Positions 5,245 through 7,131 of a DNA stretch of 7,131 nt are shown here, piece after piece. The stretch spans positions 1 to 7,131 of the forward strand of contig CAKSEM010000073.1 in NCBI GenBank assembly GCA_934446485.1. The letters run 5' to 3'. The notes under the pieces are model-generated. The model was not told where the DNA came from, searched no databases, and was given only the letters and a program-made list of their open reading frames with translations. This stretch comes from an uncultured Eubacteriales bacterium. GTDB taxonomy: Bacteria > Bacillota > Clostridia > Oscillospirales > CAG-272. Every line of letters begins with the position of its first letter. Positions within the stretch are counted from its first letter, which is position 1. A program made the translations under genes and the position numbers.

Positions 5245-6477
5245 TCACTCGGATGTTTTCGGATAGTAAATTTTAAATTTCTTCTTCTGGCGGCGAAGCT
5301 GCTCAGCCGCGCATAAGAAGCGGAGCGGGTTGCCGCGAAAATCCGCCGGATACCATACAGATGACGAGTGAAGTCCGGCATCGGCAAGGCGTTTCGCGCG
5401 TGCCGCAAGGTCACGATCCTCCGTATAGCGGTATGCAACGCTTCGCGGTACGTGATGCCAGAAGAACTGACGCTCACACGTCTCAAGCGAATCTCCGCTG
5501 TCGTTGTAGACCTCAGCTGCGAGCCGTGCAATGTTGATTCCGCTCGATGTAACGTAGTAGTTGCTGCGCCCTTGGCGAAGGTTTATCTCAAACACGCGGA
5601 AATCATCGGTGCCAGAGCGCTGCTTGATGTCAAAGTTTGAAAAACCGGTATATCCGAGGTCCTCAAGCATATTCCGCAGGCGCTCGGCGAGCGGGAAGTC
5701 CGCGACCGGCTCGGTCACGATTGCCGCATGATTTCCCAATCCCTTCGGTGTGTGCTCTTCGAGCATGGTGTGCCCGAGGCACATTGCCCGCACCTTGCCG
5801 CGCGAATCCGAAAAAGCTGTAAATACACGCATTTGAGAGTCTCCGCCGGGTATGTACTCCTGAATTACTATACGGTCGGAATAACCTGAGGCATATATTT
5901 CGTCTATGATCGCAGATGCCCTGTCGGGGTTTTCTGCGCGATAGACTTTTTTCATTCCGTCGAACGGGTGTTTCCAATATTCGACGCTCGATGACGGCTT
6001 GATTATCACGGGGTATCCGAAGCCGAGAGTATCGGGAGTGAGTGCACCCGGCGCACAGACACCGCTCACAGTGTAAGTTTCGGGGTAGGGAATTCCGTAC
6101 TTGTCGCAAAGCTCGTAGAACTCTGCTTTGCGTGAAATGAGCGGCTGCAGTGCGGCATCGGGATACGGAATGATATATTGCGGAAGGCGATCGCGGCAAC
6201 GTGCGGCAAGAGTGGCGTAGTCGTCGGTACAGCCGAACAGTATAAGCGTTTCGCCCTTGTGCTCCTCTGCAAAGCGGGAGAGCGTGTCCAGCATGACAGG
6301 TTCACTGTCGATGTCAGGTATCGCGGTAAAGCATACGATCTTTGAATATTTGGTGGCAGAGACCGCGTATCTTCCGAATGCATATGATTTGACGCCGTAC
6401 TGCTCGTGAAAAGCACGGGCAACATTATAGCAGTTTAGATCGGCACCGAGCAGTACCGGAGTTATTTTTGTGTCCAT
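5245..6477 (-). CDS. ATP-grasp carboxylate-amine ligase, probable D-aspartate ligase for peptidoglycan precursor
   Basis: Predicted 410-residue soluble ligase, about the size of the E. faecium D-aspartate ligase Asl. The N-terminal domain opens with 'ITPVLLGADLNCYNVARAFH' (5-24) then 'EQYGVKS', which matches the start of that family as I know it. The ATP-grasp core shows 'ISRKAEFYELCDKYGIPYPE' (114-133), ATP-binding Lys160 in 'GYPVIIKPSSS', Glu207 in 'VIQEYIPGGDSQMRVF', and the metal ligands Asp283 in 'NFDIK' and Glu297/Asn299 in 'FEINLRQGRS'. Such enzymes activate a carboxylate as acyl-phosphate; Asl joins the beta-carboxyl of D-Asp to the epsilon-amine of Lys in the precursor. AAGGAG (complement of 6491-6496) lies 13 nt before ATG 6477, longer than usual, but no better in-frame start is seen. 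It follows the asparagine synthetase by 28 nt and precedes the racemase by 21 nt. Another acyl substrate is possible. Confidence 0.82.
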   Translation of the reverse strand: MDTKITPVLLGADLNCYNVARAFHEQYGVKSYAFGRYAVSATKYSKIVCFTAIPDIDSEPVMLDTLSRFAEEHKGETLILFGCTDDYATLAARCRDRLPQYIIPYPDAALQPLISRKAEFYELCDKYGIPYPETYTVSGVCAPGALTPDTLGFGYPVIIKPSSSVEYWKHPFDGMKKVYRAENPDRASAIIDEIYASGYSDRIVIQEYIPGGDSQMRVFTAFSDSRGKVRAMCLGHTMLEEHTPKGLGNHAAIVTEPVADFPLAERLRNMLEDLGYTGFSNFDIKQRSGTDDFRVFEINLRQGRSNYYVTSSGINIARLAAEVYNDSGDSLETCERQFFWHHVPRSVAYRYTEDRDLAARAKRLADAGLHSSSVWYPADFRGNPLRFLCAAEQLRRQKKKFKIYYPKTSE

Positions 6478-6505
6478 TTGGAATCAATTTCTCCTTATGA
6501 TGATA

Positions 6506-7131
6506 TCATTCGCCGAAGAAACGACGGTGCCATGTGAGGAACGTAAATGCGGTCCAGATTTTGCGTCCGTTGTTGACACTTCCGTTTTTGTGGGCATCGA
6601 GCAGAGAGCAGAGCGCATCGGTATCGAAGTATTCGGCGGCAGCGTCGGATGTAAATGCGTCCTTCACTATGCCGTAGTAGCGATCTTCTCTGAGCCAGTT
6701 CCTGATCGGGACAGGAAAGCCTTTCTTGGGACGCATAGCCCATTCGTTGGGAAGAGTGCGGTTCGATGCGGCACGCAGCACGGATTTGGTTGTGTGTCCG
6801 TCGATTTTGTAGTCTGTGCGAATGCGCTGAGCCTCCGCCATCACCTCGCGGTCGAGATACGGCACGCGCAGCTCAAGTGAATGTGCCATGCTCATTTTGT
6901 CTGCTTTGAGAAGAATGTCGTCCGGCAACCAGAGATTTAGATCGAGATATTGCTTCTTTTCAACCTCCGAAAGACCGCGTGCCCTCTCGTATATGGGAGC
7001 AGTTATGTCCCTGATCGACGGACCGTTTCGGTACTTGCCGCGCAGGACATTCAGAGCCTCTGTCTCCGGGAACACGAGTGCTTGACCGATGAAGTAATCC
7101 TCGGGGACTCCCGAACCGTGTATGATAAAGT
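6506..7131 (-). CDS. Asparagine synthetase (glutamine-hydrolysing) family protein, C-terminal part
   Basis: The gene runs off the right edge; 207 C-terminal residues are visible, about a third of a usual AsnB-type protein of 600-640 residues. The N-terminal glutaminase domain and the PP-loop are outside the window. The visible part is the end of the synthetase domain: 'HGSGVPEDYFIGQALVF', then 'DLNLWLPDDILLKADKMSMA' followed by 'HSLELRVPYLD' (the most conserved block of the family), 'TKSVLRAA' and 'RPKKGFPVPIRNWL'. Classic members amidate L-Asp to Asn with Gln and ATP. In Lactococcus lactis the homologue AsnH amidates the D-Asp bridge of peptidoglycan, and the position 28 nt upstream of a D-Asp ligase-like gene favours that role here. 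It is the most upstream gene of the operon visible; the true start and promoter are beyond the window. Confidence 0.9.
   Translation of the reverse strand, partial: FIIHGSGVPEDYFIGQALVFPETEALNVLRGKYRNGPSIRDITAPIYERARGLSEVEKKQYLDLNLWLPDDILLKADKMSMAHSLELRVPYLDREVMAEAQRIRTDYKIDGHTTKSVLRAASNRTLPNEWAMRPKKGFPVPIRNWLREDRYYGIVKDAFTSDAAAEYFDTDALCSLLDAHKNGSVNNGRKIWTAFTFLTWHRRFFGE

Noticed and set aside
5245..6477. D-Ala-D-Ala ligase or carbamoyl-phosphate synthase-like enzyme
   Set aside because: The N-terminal 'LLGADLNCYNVARAFHEQYG' and the length of about 410 residues fit the D-aspartate ligase family, not Ddl or CarB.
1..7131. CRISPR array, tRNA, rRNA, riboswitch or attachment site
   Set aside because: I saw no regularly spaced repeats, no tRNA-like cloverleaf with CCA-type end, and no known leader fold on either strand; a computed covariance-model search was not possible.

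Overview
The window looks like chromosomal DNA of a Gram-positive bacterium of the Firmicutes, probably Clostridia. The signs are strong AGGAGG-type ribosome binding sites, occasional TTG and GTG starts, roughly balanced GC, and the protein families present. The species cannot be told from the sequence. Genes are tightly packed into two blocks that converge on a shared terminator near 2932-2978.

Left block (1-2930). A short XRE-type DNA-binding protein (38-394, minus) and a TetR-type repressor (691-1278, plus) are divergently transcribed from an intergenic region of about 300 bp. This region carries recognisable promoters on both strands, a palindromic operator candidate over the tetR transcription start, and a 13-bp inverted repeat placed asymmetrically around the two promoters. 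The TetR gene overlaps an ABC ATPase gene by 20 nt. The ATPase gene overlaps an ABC-2 type permease by 4 nt. The three form a self-regulated exporter operon of the drug or toxic-compound efflux kind; the substrate is unknown. A 210-bp stretch of unassigned sequence follows.

Right block (2984-7131, all minus strand, read from right to left). Four genes lie in a compact operon whose promoter is beyond the right edge: an asparagine synthetase C-terminal part (6506-7131, cut by the window), an ATP-grasp ligase resembling D-aspartate ligase (5245-6477), an aspartate-type racemase (4462-5223) and a MurE-type muropeptide ligase (2984-4465). Gaps are 28 nt, 21 nt and a 4-nt overlap. Taken together, these fit a module for a peptidoglycan side chain. 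MurE adds the diamino acid of the stem peptide, the racemase makes D-Asp, the ATP-grasp enzyme couples D-Asp to the side-chain amine, and the asparagine synthetase homologue amidates it to D-Asn. The individual steps are known from Enterococcus faecium (Asl/Rac) and Lactococcus lactis (AsnH). What stands out here is that all four activities, including a MurE whose specificity motif reads DNPD rather than the DNPR of DAP-adding enzymes, sit together in one operon. Substrates are inferred, not shown.
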